A stretch of 46,362 nucleotides of DNA from contig NZ_BPEV01000037.1 in the NCBI RefSeq assembly GCF_019654955.1, positions 1 to 46,362 on the forward strand, given 5' to 3'. Shown here one piece after another: positions 25,048 through 34,661 of the stretch; position 1 is the stretch's first letter, and every line of letters begins with the position of its first letter. Origin of the DNA: Shewanella sp. KT0246 (GTDB lineage Bacteria; Pseudomonadota; Gammaproteobacteria; Enterobacterales; Shewanellaceae). The notes under the pieces were generated by a model. The model saw only the letters and a list, made by a program, of their open reading frames with translations. It did not search any database and was not told the DNA's origin. A program made the translations under genes and the position numbers.

Positions 25048-25429
25048 CTTTTCTGAAAGTGAGATAGCCTGTTCGGCTTTGATTCAGACCCTCTATTGTC
25101 CTATCGTTTTTAATCTATTTATATTCCAGTTTTTTAATTTATTCAGCTTAGATATAAATTCATCTCTTGTATGTTGATGTTGTACTTTTTGTCAACTTTA
25201 TCGCCTCATAAATAAGTATTCTTTTGTTCACAAAAATACAGCTTAGCTAATAAATTCACCGATCAGTCTTAACGTATTCTAATTGCTAATGTTATCCACC
25301 ATTTAATTGCAATTCTGATAATCATTTTAGTTTTCTCTCATCTACTTTTGTCTAATAGACCTATTGCTAATGTTGCTTGGATGTTAACTGGGTCATATTG
25401 CTATGGATGATAAGAACAGGGAGAGCATG
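25048..25429. other. Intergenic region upstream of the porin
   Basis: No gene seen. Holds a Fur-box-like element at 25311-25329 (core TGATAATCATT). Confidence 0.5.
25311..25329. promoter_or_regulatory. Fur-box-like sequence upstream of the porin
   Basis: By eye 14 of 19 positions match GATAATGATAATCATTATC, with an unbroken core TGATAATCATT. About 100 nt upstream of the porin start. The region is AT-rich, so chance similarity is possible. Confidence 0.3.
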
Positions 25430-26581
25430 ATGAAACAAGCAAAATATGGTTTAGTAATAGGTATCTCGATGCTGGCATTAAGTAATGTGAGCTATGCAGA
25501 TACTGATATGCAGTTTGGTGGTTATGTAAAAGCCGATGTGATGTTCAGTGATTATGGTAATGGGGCGCCAGACTCAGGAAGTTTATCTCGTCAGTTTTAT
25601 GTGCCTGGTACTATTTATGGGGAAGAAGGAAATGGCAACCAAGTTGTCGATTTTCAAGCACGTGAGACACGCTTTAATTTTAAAACTGTGTCAGATTTTG
25701 ATGGCCATAAGCTAACAGGGTTTATTGAATTAGATTTCATGACTCATACAGATGGTAATGAACGTGTATCAAACAGTTATTCTCCTCGTATTCGCCAAGC
25801 ATTTGTAAGCTATGATAATTGGACTGTAGGTCAAACATGGACCACATTTCAAAACCCTGGTGCGTTGCCAGAGAACTTAGATTTCGTTGGGGCAGCTGAG
25901 GGTACGCCATTTGTGCGTCAAGCGATGATCCGATATACCAATGGTGGCTTCCAGTTAGCGGTAGAAAATCCAGAAACAACCGTAAATCAATACCAAACAG
26001 CATCTCGTTTAACCAGTGGAAGTGGTATTGTGCCAGATGTTGTTGCGCGTTATAACTTTAAAACAGAAGGTGGTACAGCCATTTCTGTAGCAGGTATTTT
26101 ACGTCAATTAAATGTAGAACAAAATGTTGGCACGCAAGCCGTTGACTCAACAGAAATGGGTTATGGTGCGAGCATCGCAGGTATTATTCCAGTTGGCGGA
26201 GATGACTTTAAGTTTTCAGCAACATATGGTGAAGGTTTAGGCCGTTATATGGCGCTTAACTATGCAAATGCAGGTAATTTAGATGCATCTGGCGAAATAC
26301 AAACCATCAGTTCATATGGTGGTTATGCAGCTTATCGTCATTGGTGGAATGATAAATGGCGTTCTAGCTTAACTGTTTCAGCGTTTAAGGCTGATAACGA
26401 TACCATGCTATCAAGTGATCAGGTTAATGCTGAATCATATTCTAGCTATATTAACTTGCTGTATTCACCAACTAAGCCGTTAACTTTTGGTGTTGAGTAT
26501 ATGTATGCGATGAATGAAAGAGAAGATGGTAGCGATGGTGACTTAAGCCGTATTTTGTTTTCTGCTAAATACGTCCTATAG
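25430..26581 (+). CDS. Outer-membrane porin, DcaP-like
   Basis: Predicted 383-residue beta-barrel porin. Start chosen at the ATG 25430, 6 nt after GGGAG; in-frame ATGs at 25403 and 25427 fit the ribosome-binding site less well. Signal peptide about 23 residues (VSYA-DTDMQFGG). The mature protein has alternating amphipathic strands, a conserved early segment (FQARETRFNFKT), the motif WTVGQTWTTFQNPGALPENLDF seen in DcaP-type trimeric porins of Acinetobacter and marine relatives (given here in two overlapping parts: WTVGQTWTTFQ and PGALPENLDF), and a C-terminal strand ending in an aromatic-rich pattern (ILFSAKYVL). DcaP proteins are linked to uptake of dicarboxylic acids; here substrate is inference. 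Confidence 0.85.
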   Translation: MKQAKYGLVIGISMLALSNVSYADTDMQFGGYVKADVMFSDYGNGAPDSGSLSRQFYVPGTIYGEEGNGNQVVDFQARETRFNFKTVSDFDGHKLTGFIELDFMTHTDGNERVSNSYSPRIRQAFVSYDNWTVGQTWTTFQNPGALPENLDFVGAAEGTPFVRQAMIRYTNGGFQLAVENPETTVNQYQTASRLTSGSGIVPDVVARYNFKTEGGTAISVAGILRQLNVEQNVGTQAVDSTEMGYGASIAGIIPVGGDDFKFSATYGEGLGRYMALNYANAGNLDASGEIQTISSYGGYAAYRHWWNDKWRSSLTVSAFKADNDTMLSSDQVNAESYSSYINLLYSPTKPLTFGVEYMYAMNEREDGSDGDLSRILFSAKYVL

Positions 26582-26630
26582 TAAAGTAGTTTGATATTGT
26601 AACTTCCCCCCCGAAAATCAAGTTACATTT

Positions 26631-26664
26631 AAAAGGGTTAATTCATTGAATTAACCCTTTTTCT
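26631..26664. terminator. Bidirectional terminator (porin / grxA)
   Basis: AAAAGGGTTAATTC-ATT-GAATTAACCCTTTTT between convergent genes. Confidence 0.92.
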
Positions 26665-26699
26665 TTCAATAATATATTAGCGAATTGTAGCGAAAATAT

Positions 26700-26960
26700 T
26701 TAGCCTAATAAGTTATTTGAACGAACATACTGTTCGAACTCAGTGTAACCACCTACATGAACTTCATCTACGAAGATTTGCGGTACCGTTTCAACTGGCT
26801 TGCCCACAGTTTTCTCTAGGTCAGCTTTAGAAATGCCTTCAGCATGAATGTCTACGTACTTAAATTTAAAACCGTCACGCTGTTCAGTTAATTTTTCTGA
26901 TAATTCAACAGCACGAACACAATATGGACAGCCTGGACGGCCAAAAATTACAACAAACAT
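26700..26960 (-). CDS. grxA: Glutaredoxin 1
   Basis: Small glutathione-dependent disulfide reductase (86 residues; E. coli GrxA 85), electron donor for ribonucleotide reductase among others. Active site Cys11-Pro-Tyr-Cys14 in GRPGCPYCVRA, glutathione-binding TVP in PVETVPQIFVDE, and GGYTEF near the C-terminus. GGAG lies 6 nt before the ATG. Downstream of and on the same strand as radD but separated by its own upstream gap. Confidence 0.96.
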   Translation of the reverse strand: MFVVIFGRPGCPYCVRAVELSEKLTEQRDGFKFKYVDIHAEGISKADLEKTVGKPVETVPQIFVDEVHVGGYTEFEQYVRSNNLLG

Positions 26961-27032
26961 AGTGACTCCTTTTTTTGATTTGAAGATTTATACCATAACT
27001 CTTATTGAATTGATAATTTATACAGAACTCGG

Positions 27033-28790
27033 TTAAAAACTACTTTCATCAATCGTTTTATAACGACCTTTATAGTCAAAAAACTTCTCGACTAAATCCC
27101 ATTTATTTTTCTGTTTTTTTAATAGGAGTAAATCAGGTTTCTTAAAGTGATCTGCTTGAGTAATAAGTTGCTGCGGTGTTTTGTATTGTGGATGTTTCAT
27201 TCCTGGCGTTCGCGAATGCGGTGCGATAAAAATGGCAAATAGCGCGCGGCGCTGGGCAGGGGTTTCCATTCTAAAGGTTTCTTTAAAGTCATTCGCTTCA
27301 ATATCGAAGTATTGAACGATTAATTTGTTGTCATCTGCCGTTAGTAGCATTTCTTGGCATTTAAAGAGATGGTGATGTTGAGAAGATAAGACTTGCTTCA
27401 AGCGTTTGTCTGGATCTATCAATGTAGATTGACAGGTTTGGCATATACGGGCAGCAATATCATTCTCAGCGCCGCAATCAGGACAGGATTTTGACCTGAA
27501 TCGAAAGTCACATTGATGTTTTTGATTATCATGAGTCTTTTCTACTAAGCCTTGGCACCGCCTGCCAAAGTGCTCAACTATATCGCCGTCACTATCAACT
27601 AATCCCCAAAACGTGTTGGCAAACTGACAAACGGGGCAGTGAACTTGCACAGGTACAGATTTACTGTTGGTTTTCACTTGGCCAACTTCTGGGAAGTATA
27701 AGTCATAGCCATTTGCTGCGTAATCAATTACTAGGCAATCATCTTTATCAGGCGCTAAACGGAGCCCTCGGCCAATCATTTGCTGAAATAGGCTCACTGA
27801 TGCTGTAGGTCTTAAAATCGCGATTAAGTCCACATGAGGGGCGTCAAAGCCAGTGGTTAATACTGCAACGTTAACAATAAATTTAAGTTGCTGTTGTTTA
27901 AAGCGAGTAATTATTTCATCGCGCTCGATATGAAGTGTCTCAGCGGTTATTAATGCTGCACTATCATCGAGTAACGTCATTATTTCTTGTGCATGACGCA
28001 CTGTTGCTGCAAATATGAGCACGCCTTTACGGTGCTCGGCAAGTTGTAGCACTTGTTTGATAATAGCGGTTGTTGCTCGGCCTTGATGATTGAGTAAGTC
28101 ATCGACTTCTTTTTGCGGGTACTCCCCAGATTCTGAAGGTGTGACTTGGCTAAAGTCATATTGAGCACTTAAGCCATCAAAAATCTTAGGCGCAGTTAAA
28201 TAACCTTGCTTGATTAAAGGCCGCATTGGCAGCTCAAATATACATTTTTCAAAAATCGGTTTTTCAGTGTTACCCACTTTGCCATGGTAGTGGTGGCGAT
28301 ATATCCAACCTAAACCTAAGCGGTATGGTGTTGCTGTTAAACCCAATAATTTAAGTTGTGGGTTACGTTTTTTTAAATGAGCCAGCAATTGCCAGTATTG
28401 ACTATTTTCATCGTTACTCACGCGGTGACACTCATCAATGATCACCAAAGAAAAAACCTGATTGAATTTTTCTGGCGCTCTTGCTGCAGATTGCACACTG
28501 GCGACAACAGTTTTACCAACTGCTTTTTTTTGATTTAATCCAGCAGAATAAATACTGGCTTCTTCGGTTAGTAAACCCACTTTTTCTGCATTTTGTGCAA
28601 CTAACTCTTTAACGTGAGTGAGCACTAAAACATTTCCACGTGCAATACGTGCAAGCTCAGCGATGACGATGCTTTTACCTGCACCTGTGGGTAATACCAG
28701 CACCGCTGAATCATTACTTTGTTTAAAATGGGCTATGGCAGCATTGACTGAGTCTTGCTGATAATCACGAAGCGAAATTGTTACTGGCAT
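27033..28790 (-). CDS. radD: RadD (YejH) superfamily-2 DNA repair helicase
   Basis: 585 residues, as in E. coli RadD (586), a DNA-repair ATPase that works with RecA in strand exchange and double-strand break repair. Walker A LPTGAGKS at residues 33-40, Walker B DECH at 119-122, motif III LGLTATPYRLG, helicase motif V/VI VLTTGFDAPHVDL and QQMIGRGLRLAP, and a C-terminal zinc-binding part with CPVCQFANTFWG, CPDCGAEND and CQTC pairs. The ribosome-binding site is weak (CGAG). It lies alone between grxA and acs, all on the minus strand but with separate promoters likely. Confidence 0.95.
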   Translation of the reverse strand: MPVTISLRDYQQDSVNAAIAHFKQSNDSAVLVLPTGAGKSIVIAELARIARGNVLVLTHVKELVAQNAEKVGLLTEEASIYSAGLNQKKAVGKTVVASVQSAARAPEKFNQVFSLVIIDECHRVSNDENSQYWQLLAHLKKRNPQLKLLGLTATPYRLGLGWIYRHHYHGKVGNTEKPIFEKCIFELPMRPLIKQGYLTAPKIFDGLSAQYDFSQVTPSESGEYPQKEVDDLLNHQGRATTAIIKQVLQLAEHRKGVLIFAATVRHAQEIMTLLDDSAALITAETLHIERDEIITRFKQQQLKFIVNVAVLTTGFDAPHVDLIAILRPTASVSLFQQMIGRGLRLAPDKDDCLVIDYAANGYDLYFPEVGQVKTNSKSVPVQVHCPVCQFANTFWGLVDSDGDIVEHFGRRCQGLVEKTHDNQKHQCDFRFRSKSCPDCGAENDIAARICQTCQSTLIDPDKRLKQVLSSQHHHLFKCQEMLLTADDNKLIVQYFDIEANDFKETFRMETPAQRRALFAIFIAPHSRTPGMKHPQYKTPQQLITQADHFKKPDLLLLKKQKNKWDLVEKFFDYKGRYKTIDESSF

Positions 28791-28897
28791 AAACTCGTTA
28801 TTGTTGAATGTTTTGAAAAGATAACTGAGGGGTTACTTTATCACGTAACGCAGTGGATGTTAGGTTATTACGATTTGCTTAAGCTGAGTTTTAACAT

Positions 28898-28923
28898 AAA
28901 AAAGCCCCCTCATTTGAGGGGGC
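28898..28923 (-). terminator. acs terminator
   Basis: GCCCCCTC-ATTT-GAGGGGGC (28904-28923) with A6 on its left, a U-run on the minus strand, 80 nt after the acs stop. Confidence 0.93.
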
Positions 28924-29002
28924 AATGAGAATCTGGTCAAGACTCTCTAGGTGGGTAGGACGTAAAGGTTACGATTAACCTGACAATCACTAATCGTCAG
29001 TG

Positions 29003-30955
29003 TTATTCGGTTTTATTTAAGCGGGATTCGATAAGTGTATCGATTACCGCTGGATCTGCCAGTGTTGAAGAATCACCTAAGTTGGTCACTTCATTTGCTG
29101 CAATCTTGCGTAAGAAGCGACGCATGATTTTGCCTGAACGCGTTTTAGGTAGTCCGCCAGCCCACTGAATTAAATCAGGGGTCGCTAGGGCGCCGATTTC
29201 TTTACGAACCCATTGGCGTAGACCTTGACGAAGTTCTTCTGTTTCTTCAACGCCTTTAGTAAGCGTCACATAAGCATAGATACCTTGGCCCTTGATATCA
29301 TGGGGGTAACCAACTACTGCAGCTTCAGCAACTAGCTCATGTGAAACAAGTGCACTTTCAACTTCTGCTGTACCAAGTCGATGGCCGGACACATTAATAA
29401 CGTCATCTACTCGGCCAGTGATCCAGTAATAACCATCTTCATCACGACGTGCACCGTCACCAGTAAAGTACATGCCTCTAAAGGTTTTAAAGTAGGTCAG
29501 TGCAAAACGGTCATGGTCGCCATAAACAGTTCGCATTTGACCAGGCCATGAATCTAGGATGACTAAGTTTCCTTCAACCGCGCCGTCTAAAATATTGCCC
29601 ATGTTATCCACTAACGCAGGTTGTACGCCAAAGAATGGACGAGTAGCAGAGCCTGGTTTTGCATCAGTTGCGCCTGGTAACGGGCTAATTAGAATGCCAC
29701 CAGTTTCTGTTTGCCACCATGTATCCACAATAGGGCAAGACTCATGACCAATCACTTCGTGGTACCAACGCCATGCTTCTGGGTTAATAGGTTCACCTAC
29801 TGAGCCCATGACACGTAAAGAGCTGCCATCGAAACCTTCAAATTGCTCTTTGCCCTCAGCCATTAATGCACGGATTAATGTCGGAGCTGTATAAAGAATA
29901 TTGACTTTATGACGGTCAATCATTTCGCCTAAACGAGAAGGGCCTGGCGAGTTAGGAACACCTTCGTGAATTAGCACGGTTGCGCCATTAGCAAGCGGGC
30001 CGTATACCATGTATGAGTGACCGGTAATCCACCCCACATCAGCAGTACACCAGTAAACTTCACCTTCTTTGTAATCAAAGACATATTCGTGAGTCATTGA
30101 AGCATAAACCATGTAACCACCTGTGGTGTGTAACACACCTTTAGGGTTACCGGTTGAGCCTGATGTATACAGTAGGAAAAGCGGGTCTTCAGCGCCCATT
30201 TCTTCTGCTTGGCAATGCTCTGAAGCTGTTGCCATTACATCGCTCCACCAAATATCACGACCTTCAACCCAATCGATGTCACCACCAGTTCGGTTAAGTA
30301 CGATAACTTTTTCGACGCAATCAACATCTGGATTATTCAGTGCGTCATCAATGCTTCGCTTTAATGGAATTTTACGACCGCCACGAATACCTTCATCGGC
30401 AGTAATTAGCACTTTTGAATTACCATCAATCACACGTGATGCAATTGAGTCAGGTGAGAAGCCACCAAAGACAACAGAGTGAACAGCACCGATGCGTGCA
30501 CATGCTAGCATTGCGACTGCAGCTTCTGGCACCATTGGCATATAAATGGTTACTACATCGCCTTTACAAACACCTTGGCTGCGTAGGGCGTTAGCAAACT
30601 TACATACATCAGTATGAAGCTCACGGTAGGTAATTTTGCGTTGTTCGCTGGCATCATCGCCTTCCCAGATAATGGCAACACGGTCACCATTTTTTTCAAG
30701 GTGGCGATCCAAACAGTTAGCTGAAGCGTTCAATGTGCCATCATAAAACCAGTTAATTGACAGGTTATGATCATCAAATGACGTCTTCTTAATTTTGGTG
30801 TAGGGTTTGATCCAATCAATACGCTTACCGTGTTCTCTCCAAAAACCTTCTGGATTTACCACAGATTCTTGGTACATTTTCTTATAGGTATCATTGTCTA
30901 CCAGTGCGTTGGTTGCGAAATCTGCTGGTACTTTATAGAGAGACTGCGAGCTCAT
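29003..30955 (-). CDS. acs: Acetyl-coenzyme A synthetase
   Basis: Activates acetate to acetyl-CoA through acetyl-AMP, the high-affinity acetate scavenging route. 650 residues. ATP-binding loop YTSGSTGNPKGVLHTTGGY, the WWQTETGG motif and the C-terminal PKTRSGKIMRRFL with Lys609, the position acetylated in the E. coli/Salmonella enzyme. GGGAAG about 4-6 nt before the ATG. Transcribed away from the crbS-like sensor gene across a 186-nt intergenic region that contains a perfect palindrome 65 nt upstream of its start, consistent with dedicated two-component control of acs known for CrbSR in Vibrio and Pseudomonas. Confidence 0.98.
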   Translation of the reverse strand: MSSQSLYKVPADFATNALVDNDTYKKMYQESVVNPEGFWREHGKRIDWIKPYTKIKKTSFDDHNLSINWFYDGTLNASANCLDRHLEKNGDRVAIIWEGDDASEQRKITYRELHTDVCKFANALRSQGVCKGDVVTIYMPMVPEAAVAMLACARIGAVHSVVFGGFSPDSIASRVIDGNSKVLITADEGIRGGRKIPLKRSIDDALNNPDVDCVEKVIVLNRTGGDIDWVEGRDIWWSDVMATASEHCQAEEMGAEDPLFLLYTSGSTGNPKGVLHTTGGYMVYASMTHEYVFDYKEGEVYWCTADVGWITGHSYMVYGPLANGATVLIHEGVPNSPGPSRLGEMIDRHKVNILYTAPTLIRALMAEGKEQFEGFDGSSLRVMGSVGEPINPEAWRWYHEVIGHESCPIVDTWWQTETGGILISPLPGATDAKPGSATRPFFGVQPALVDNMGNILDGAVEGNLVILDSWPGQMRTVYGDHDRFALTYFKTFRGMYFTGDGARRDEDGYYWITGRVDDVINVSGHRLGTAEVESALVSHELVAEAAVVGYPHDIKGQGIYAYVTLTKGVEETEELRQGLRQWVRKEIGALATPDLIQWAGGLPKTRSGKIMRRFLRKIAANEVTNLGDSSTLADPAVIDTLIESRLNKTE

Positions 30956-31019
30956 ATGGCTTCCCTTTGTCGAATTTAGCGTTACGAAAGTATCGTCTGC
31001 AAGGTGAGGTTAACACTAT

Positions 31020-31033
31020 TAGACCTTGGTCTA
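31020..31033. promoter_or_regulatory. Palindromic operator candidate between acs and the crbS-like gene
   Basis: TAGACC-TT-GGTCTA, a perfect 6+2+6 inverted repeat, 65 nt upstream of the acs ATG and 109 nt upstream of the sensor ATG. Candidate binding site for the cognate LuxR-type response regulator (CrbR/ErdR class), which is not encoded here. Confidence 0.55.
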
Positions 31034-31087
31034 GTTTTAAAATATCCTTAATATTTAACCTGTTGCGCATGTTAGCATGGCACCAAA

Positions 31088-31116
31088 TTGACACAGATTT
31101 ATTGCTTATTTATTAA
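31088..31116 (+). promoter_or_regulatory. Sigma-70 promoter of the crbS-like gene
   Basis: TTGACA (31088-31093), 17-nt spacer, TATTAA (31111-31116), about 25 nt before the ATG. Confidence 0.6.
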
Positions 31117-31141
31117 GCGAATATAATAAGAAGAGAAAGCC

Positions 31142-34100
31142 ATGAATTTGACCTTAGTCGTTGCTGTGATTGCAATTTGCTATGTTTCTTTACTGTTTAT
31201 TTTAGCGTGGGGAGCTGAGCGATGGTTTAGCAAGATCACCAAAAAAGTTCAGGTATGGATATACGGCTTAAGTCTAGCGGTTTACTGTTCTTCTTGGAGC
31301 TTCTTAGGCACAGTTGGTCAATCTGCCAACGATTTGTGGTCTTTTTTACCGATATACTTAGGCCCCATATTAGTTTTTTCGCTCGGTTTTGGGGTATTGC
31401 GCAAGATGGTTATCATCTCAAAAGCGCAAAATATTACTTCAGTGGCTGATTTTATTGCCGCTCGATATGGTAAATCTCAAACTCTCGCAGCGATTGTTAC
31501 CCTCATTGCACTATTTGGCATCATGCCTTACATCGCCTTACAACTTAAAGCGATGGTGTTTAGTTTAAATCTTTTCCAACCAGACAATCAGCCTTTAAGT
31601 GCTGTCAGTGTACCTTTACTTATTACTTTTATATTGGCTATTTTTGCCATTTTGTTTGGCACCCGAAAACTGGATGCCACAGAACATAACCCGGGCATGA
31701 TGGTCGCCATTGCATTTGAGTCGCTGGTAAAATTGGCGGCATTCTTGATCGTCGGTTTTGTGATTACCTATTTATACTTTGATGGTTTTGGCGATATTTG
31801 GCAGCAAGCATCAGACAAAGATATCATCAAAAATGGCAGCCTTAATATCGTGTCATTTTTGCCTGAAATGCTGGTGGGGATAGCTGCCTTCATGTGTATG
31901 CCGCGTCAATTCCATGTGATGGTAGTTGAGTGTGCTGAAGAAGCGGTACTTAACAAAGCTCGTTGGATTTTTCCGCTTTATTTAGCCATGTTCGGGCTAT
32001 TTGTCGCGCCGCTGGCATTAGCAGGCACCTTGTTATTAGGTGATAGTGTTGCTGCAGATACCTATGTGATTAATCTACCTCTTGCATTAGACCAGCCCGT
32101 GCTGGCAGTCATCGCATTATTGGGTACTTTGTCTGCAGCGACAGGCATGGTAATCGTAGCGGTAGTTACTATTAGTGTGATGATCAGTAACGAATGGTTA
32201 GTGCCGTTTATGTTGCGAACAGGCCGTGTTAATGGAACCAACTTTAATCAATTTGCCCGCTTTTTATTAAACGCCCGTCGCTTAGCCATCGTCATCATTC
32301 TGGCGTTAGGTTATTTAAGTTATTTGTTGTTTGGCAACAGCGAATCGCTGTCTCACCTTGGACAGCTTTCTTTTGGGGCATTTGCGCAATTAGCGCCAGC
32401 TTTATTAGGTGGAATGTATTGGAAATATGGTAATCGTTCTGGAGTCTTTTTAGGCTTAGCCGTTGGTTTCTCGCTTTGGTGTTACATCTTATTTGAGGGC
32501 AGTGTAGGGATTGGCGGCGAAACGGGTCTGCTAGCGTCTATAAGCCCAGAAGTTGCCGATACCTTAATTGCATTACTCGCCAATGTGGTTTGTTATATTT
32601 TAGGCTCTCTTTGGTTCAGAGCGGGTGTAGCAGAGCGTATTCAAGCAAGTCATTTTATTAACCCTGGGGCAAATAAGCAGGGTGATAAGAAGGACACTAA
32701 CCGCAAACATGGCGCAATTTCTCAGCAGGACTTATTAATCCTTGCGAGTCGTTTTGTCAGTCCGACAAGAGCTTATGAAAGCTTCAGTAAATTCTCCCCT
32801 GATGCAGTGCGCAGTGACTCATGGCACAAGGTTGCTGGTGAAGAACTGATTTCTCATACTGAACATATGCTCGCAGGTGTGCTTGGTGCATCCAGTGCTT
32901 CACTGGTGATGGATTCTGTATTACAAGGACGTGATTTAGCCCTTGATGAAGTTTTCAGCTTAGTAGATGAAGCGTCGTCAAAAATTATTTTGAGCCAAGA
33001 CATGCTTCGCGGCGCTATTGAACATGCCTATGAAGGCATGAGCGTTGTTGATAAAGACTTAAACCTTGTTGCGTGGAATTATAAATACGCAGAGCTTTAT
33101 GATTATCCTGATGACTTTTTACAACAAGGTATGCCAATCAGTGAAGTCGTGCGTTTTAATGCTGCGCGAGGTTATTGTGGTGAAGGCGATATAGAAACAC
33201 AGGTTGAGATCCGTGTTCAGCACATGCGAAACGGCACAGAACATACTTCAGAGCGACAACGAAAAGACGGCAAGGTCATTAAGATTCAAGGTAATCCCAT
33301 GCCAGATGGCGGTTTTGTGATGACCTTTACCGATATTACTCAGTATCGACTGCAAGAAAAGGCATTGATTGAAGCTAATGAAACACTAGAGTCTCGCGTA
33401 CAAGAGCGTACTTATGAACTGGCAATGCTTAACAGTGAACTACTGGAAGCGAAAGCCCAAGAAGAGTTAGCAAATGCCTCTAAAAGTCGCTTTTTGGCAG
33501 CAGTAGGACATGACTTAATGCAGCCTTTAAATGCGGCGCGTTTATTTACAGCGTCTCTTGCACAATACCCCAATTTAGATTTAGAAGGTAAAACTACTAT
33601 TTCTCATATCAATAATTCACTTCGCACAGCGGGTGAGCTATTAACAGATTTACTGGATATCTCTAAGTTAGATTCAGGCATGGTCGAAGTTAATCGTCGC
33701 GACTTTGCGGTGGCAGAGCTGTTAAATGGCTTATCTGTTGAGTTCGATGCGATGGCTAATGATAACCAAATTCGATTTAACATGATGCCTTGCACTGCCA
33801 CGATAAATTCTGATTTATCTTTATTAAGACGTATTTTACAAAACTTTCTGACCAATGCGTATCGCTATGCAAAAGGAGGGCAAGTCTTGTTGGGTTGTCG
33901 CCGTCGTGGTGACTTCCTTGAAATACAAGTTATTGATACCGGTTGCGGAATTGATGAAAACGAAACCGAAGAAATTTTCAAAGAGTTTAAGCGGCTCAAT
34001 CACCCGAGTAGTCGCAATGTGAGTGGCCTTGGCCTAGGTTTAGCGATTGCAGACAGGATCAGCAAGGTGCTTGAACATCAAATACAAGTGACATCCAAAT

Positions 34101-34564
34101 TGGGTCAGGGTTCGGTATTTTCTATAACGGTGCCGCTTGGTGAGACAGTCAGTGAAAAAGTCATTAAACCAGTGCCAACATTAACTCAGCCATTAGCTGG
34201 GGTGAAAGTGCTTTGTATTGATAACGAAGAAGCCATTTTAGCAGGGCTTGAAAGCTTATTAACTCGTTGGAAGTGTGAAGTCGTGTGTGCATCTGATTTA
34301 GCAGATGCACGAATTAAACTGGGCTTAAAGGGCGTCGCGCCCGATATTGTTTTAGCCGATTACCATTTAGATAATGATCAAAATGGTGTTGATGCGATGG
34401 ACGGCATCCGCTCTCGTTACGGTGAGCATTTACCAGGGATCTTGATTACTGCTAATACCAATAAAGATTTGGTTGACGATGTACAAAAGCGTGGTTATCA
34501 CTATATGGCGAAAATGGTAAAACCTGCCGCATTAAGAGCGCTTATTTCTAGCTTAGTTAAGTAA
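31142..34564 (+). CDS. crbS: CrbS-type hybrid sensor kinase with sodium:solute symporter domain
   Basis: 1140-residue membrane sensor. Residues about 1-500 are a sodium:solute symporter (SSS)-like unit with some 13 hydrophobic helices; about 540-620 a helical linker; about 620-740 a PAS domain (MLRGAIEHAYEGMSVVDKDL to FTDITQYR); then a coiled coil; HisKA with phosphoacceptor His790 in AVGHDLMQPLNAAR; ATPase domain with N-box NFLTNAYRYA (near 900), DTGCGID (near 932) and GLGLGLA (near 962); and a receiver domain from about 1020 with phosphoacceptor Asp1073 in VLADYHL. This architecture, with divergent acs, is that of CrbS, which controls acetate metabolism through the regulator CrbR in Vibrio and Pseudomonas. 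Function in this organism is inference from family and context. Confidence 0.88.
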   Translation: MNLTLVVAVIAICYVSLLFILAWGAERWFSKITKKVQVWIYGLSLAVYCSSWSFLGTVGQSANDLWSFLPIYLGPILVFSLGFGVLRKMVIISKAQNITSVADFIAARYGKSQTLAAIVTLIALFGIMPYIALQLKAMVFSLNLFQPDNQPLSAVSVPLLITFILAIFAILFGTRKLDATEHNPGMMVAIAFESLVKLAAFLIVGFVITYLYFDGFGDIWQQASDKDIIKNGSLNIVSFLPEMLVGIAAFMCMPRQFHVMVVECAEEAVLNKARWIFPLYLAMFGLFVAPLALAGTLLLGDSVAADTYVINLPLALDQPVLAVIALLGTLSAATGMVIVAVVTISVMISNEWLVPFMLRTGRVNGTNFNQFARFLLNARRLAIVIILALGYLSYLLFGNSESLSHLGQLSFGAFAQLAPALLGGMYWKYGNRSGVFLGLAVGFSLWCYILFEGSVGIGGETGLLASISPEVADTLIALLANVVCYILGSLWFRAGVAERIQASHFINPGANKQGDKKDTNRKHGAISQQDLLILASRFVSPTRAYESFSKFSPDAVRSDSWHKVAGEELISHTEHMLAGVLGASSASLVMDSVLQGRDLALDEVFSLVDEASSKIILSQDMLRGAIEHAYEGMSVVDKDLNLVAWNYKYAELYDYPDDFLQQGMPISEVVRFNAARGYCGEGDIETQVEIRVQHMRNGTEHTSERQRKDGKVIKIQGNPMPDGGFVMTFTDITQYRLQEKALIEANETLESRVQERTYELAMLNSELLEAKAQEELANASKSRFLAAVGHDLMQPLNAARLFTASLAQYPNLDLEGKTTISHINNSLRTAGELLTDLLDISKLDSGMVEVNRRDFAVAELLNGLSVEFDAMANDNQIRFNMMPCTATINSDLSLLRRILQNFLTNAYRYAKGGQVLLGCRRRGDFLEIQVIDTGCGIDENETEEIFKEFKRLNHPSSRNVSGLGLGLAIADRISKVLEHQIQVTSKLGQGSVFSITVPLGETVSEKVIKPVPTLTQPLAGVKVLCIDNEEAILAGLESLLTRWKCEVVCASDLADARIKLGLKGVAPDIVLADYHLDNDQNGVDAMDGIRSRYGEHLPGILITANTNKDLVDDVQKRGYHYMAKMVKPAALRALISSLVK

Positions 34565-34661
34565 GACATAAAATTAAGAGTTAGGTCAGCCAAAAAATTA
34601 AGAGTAAAATAAGCGATTAGTCATCAAACCAAGATGTATATCGGTTTCACAAGGACAGCGA

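Noticed and set aside
31078..31092. Sigma-54-like TGGCAC-caaa-TTGAC upstream of the crbS-like gene
   Set aside because: The GG-to-GC spacing is wrong and the GC of the -12 element is missing; a sigma-70 promoter fits better at 31088-31116.
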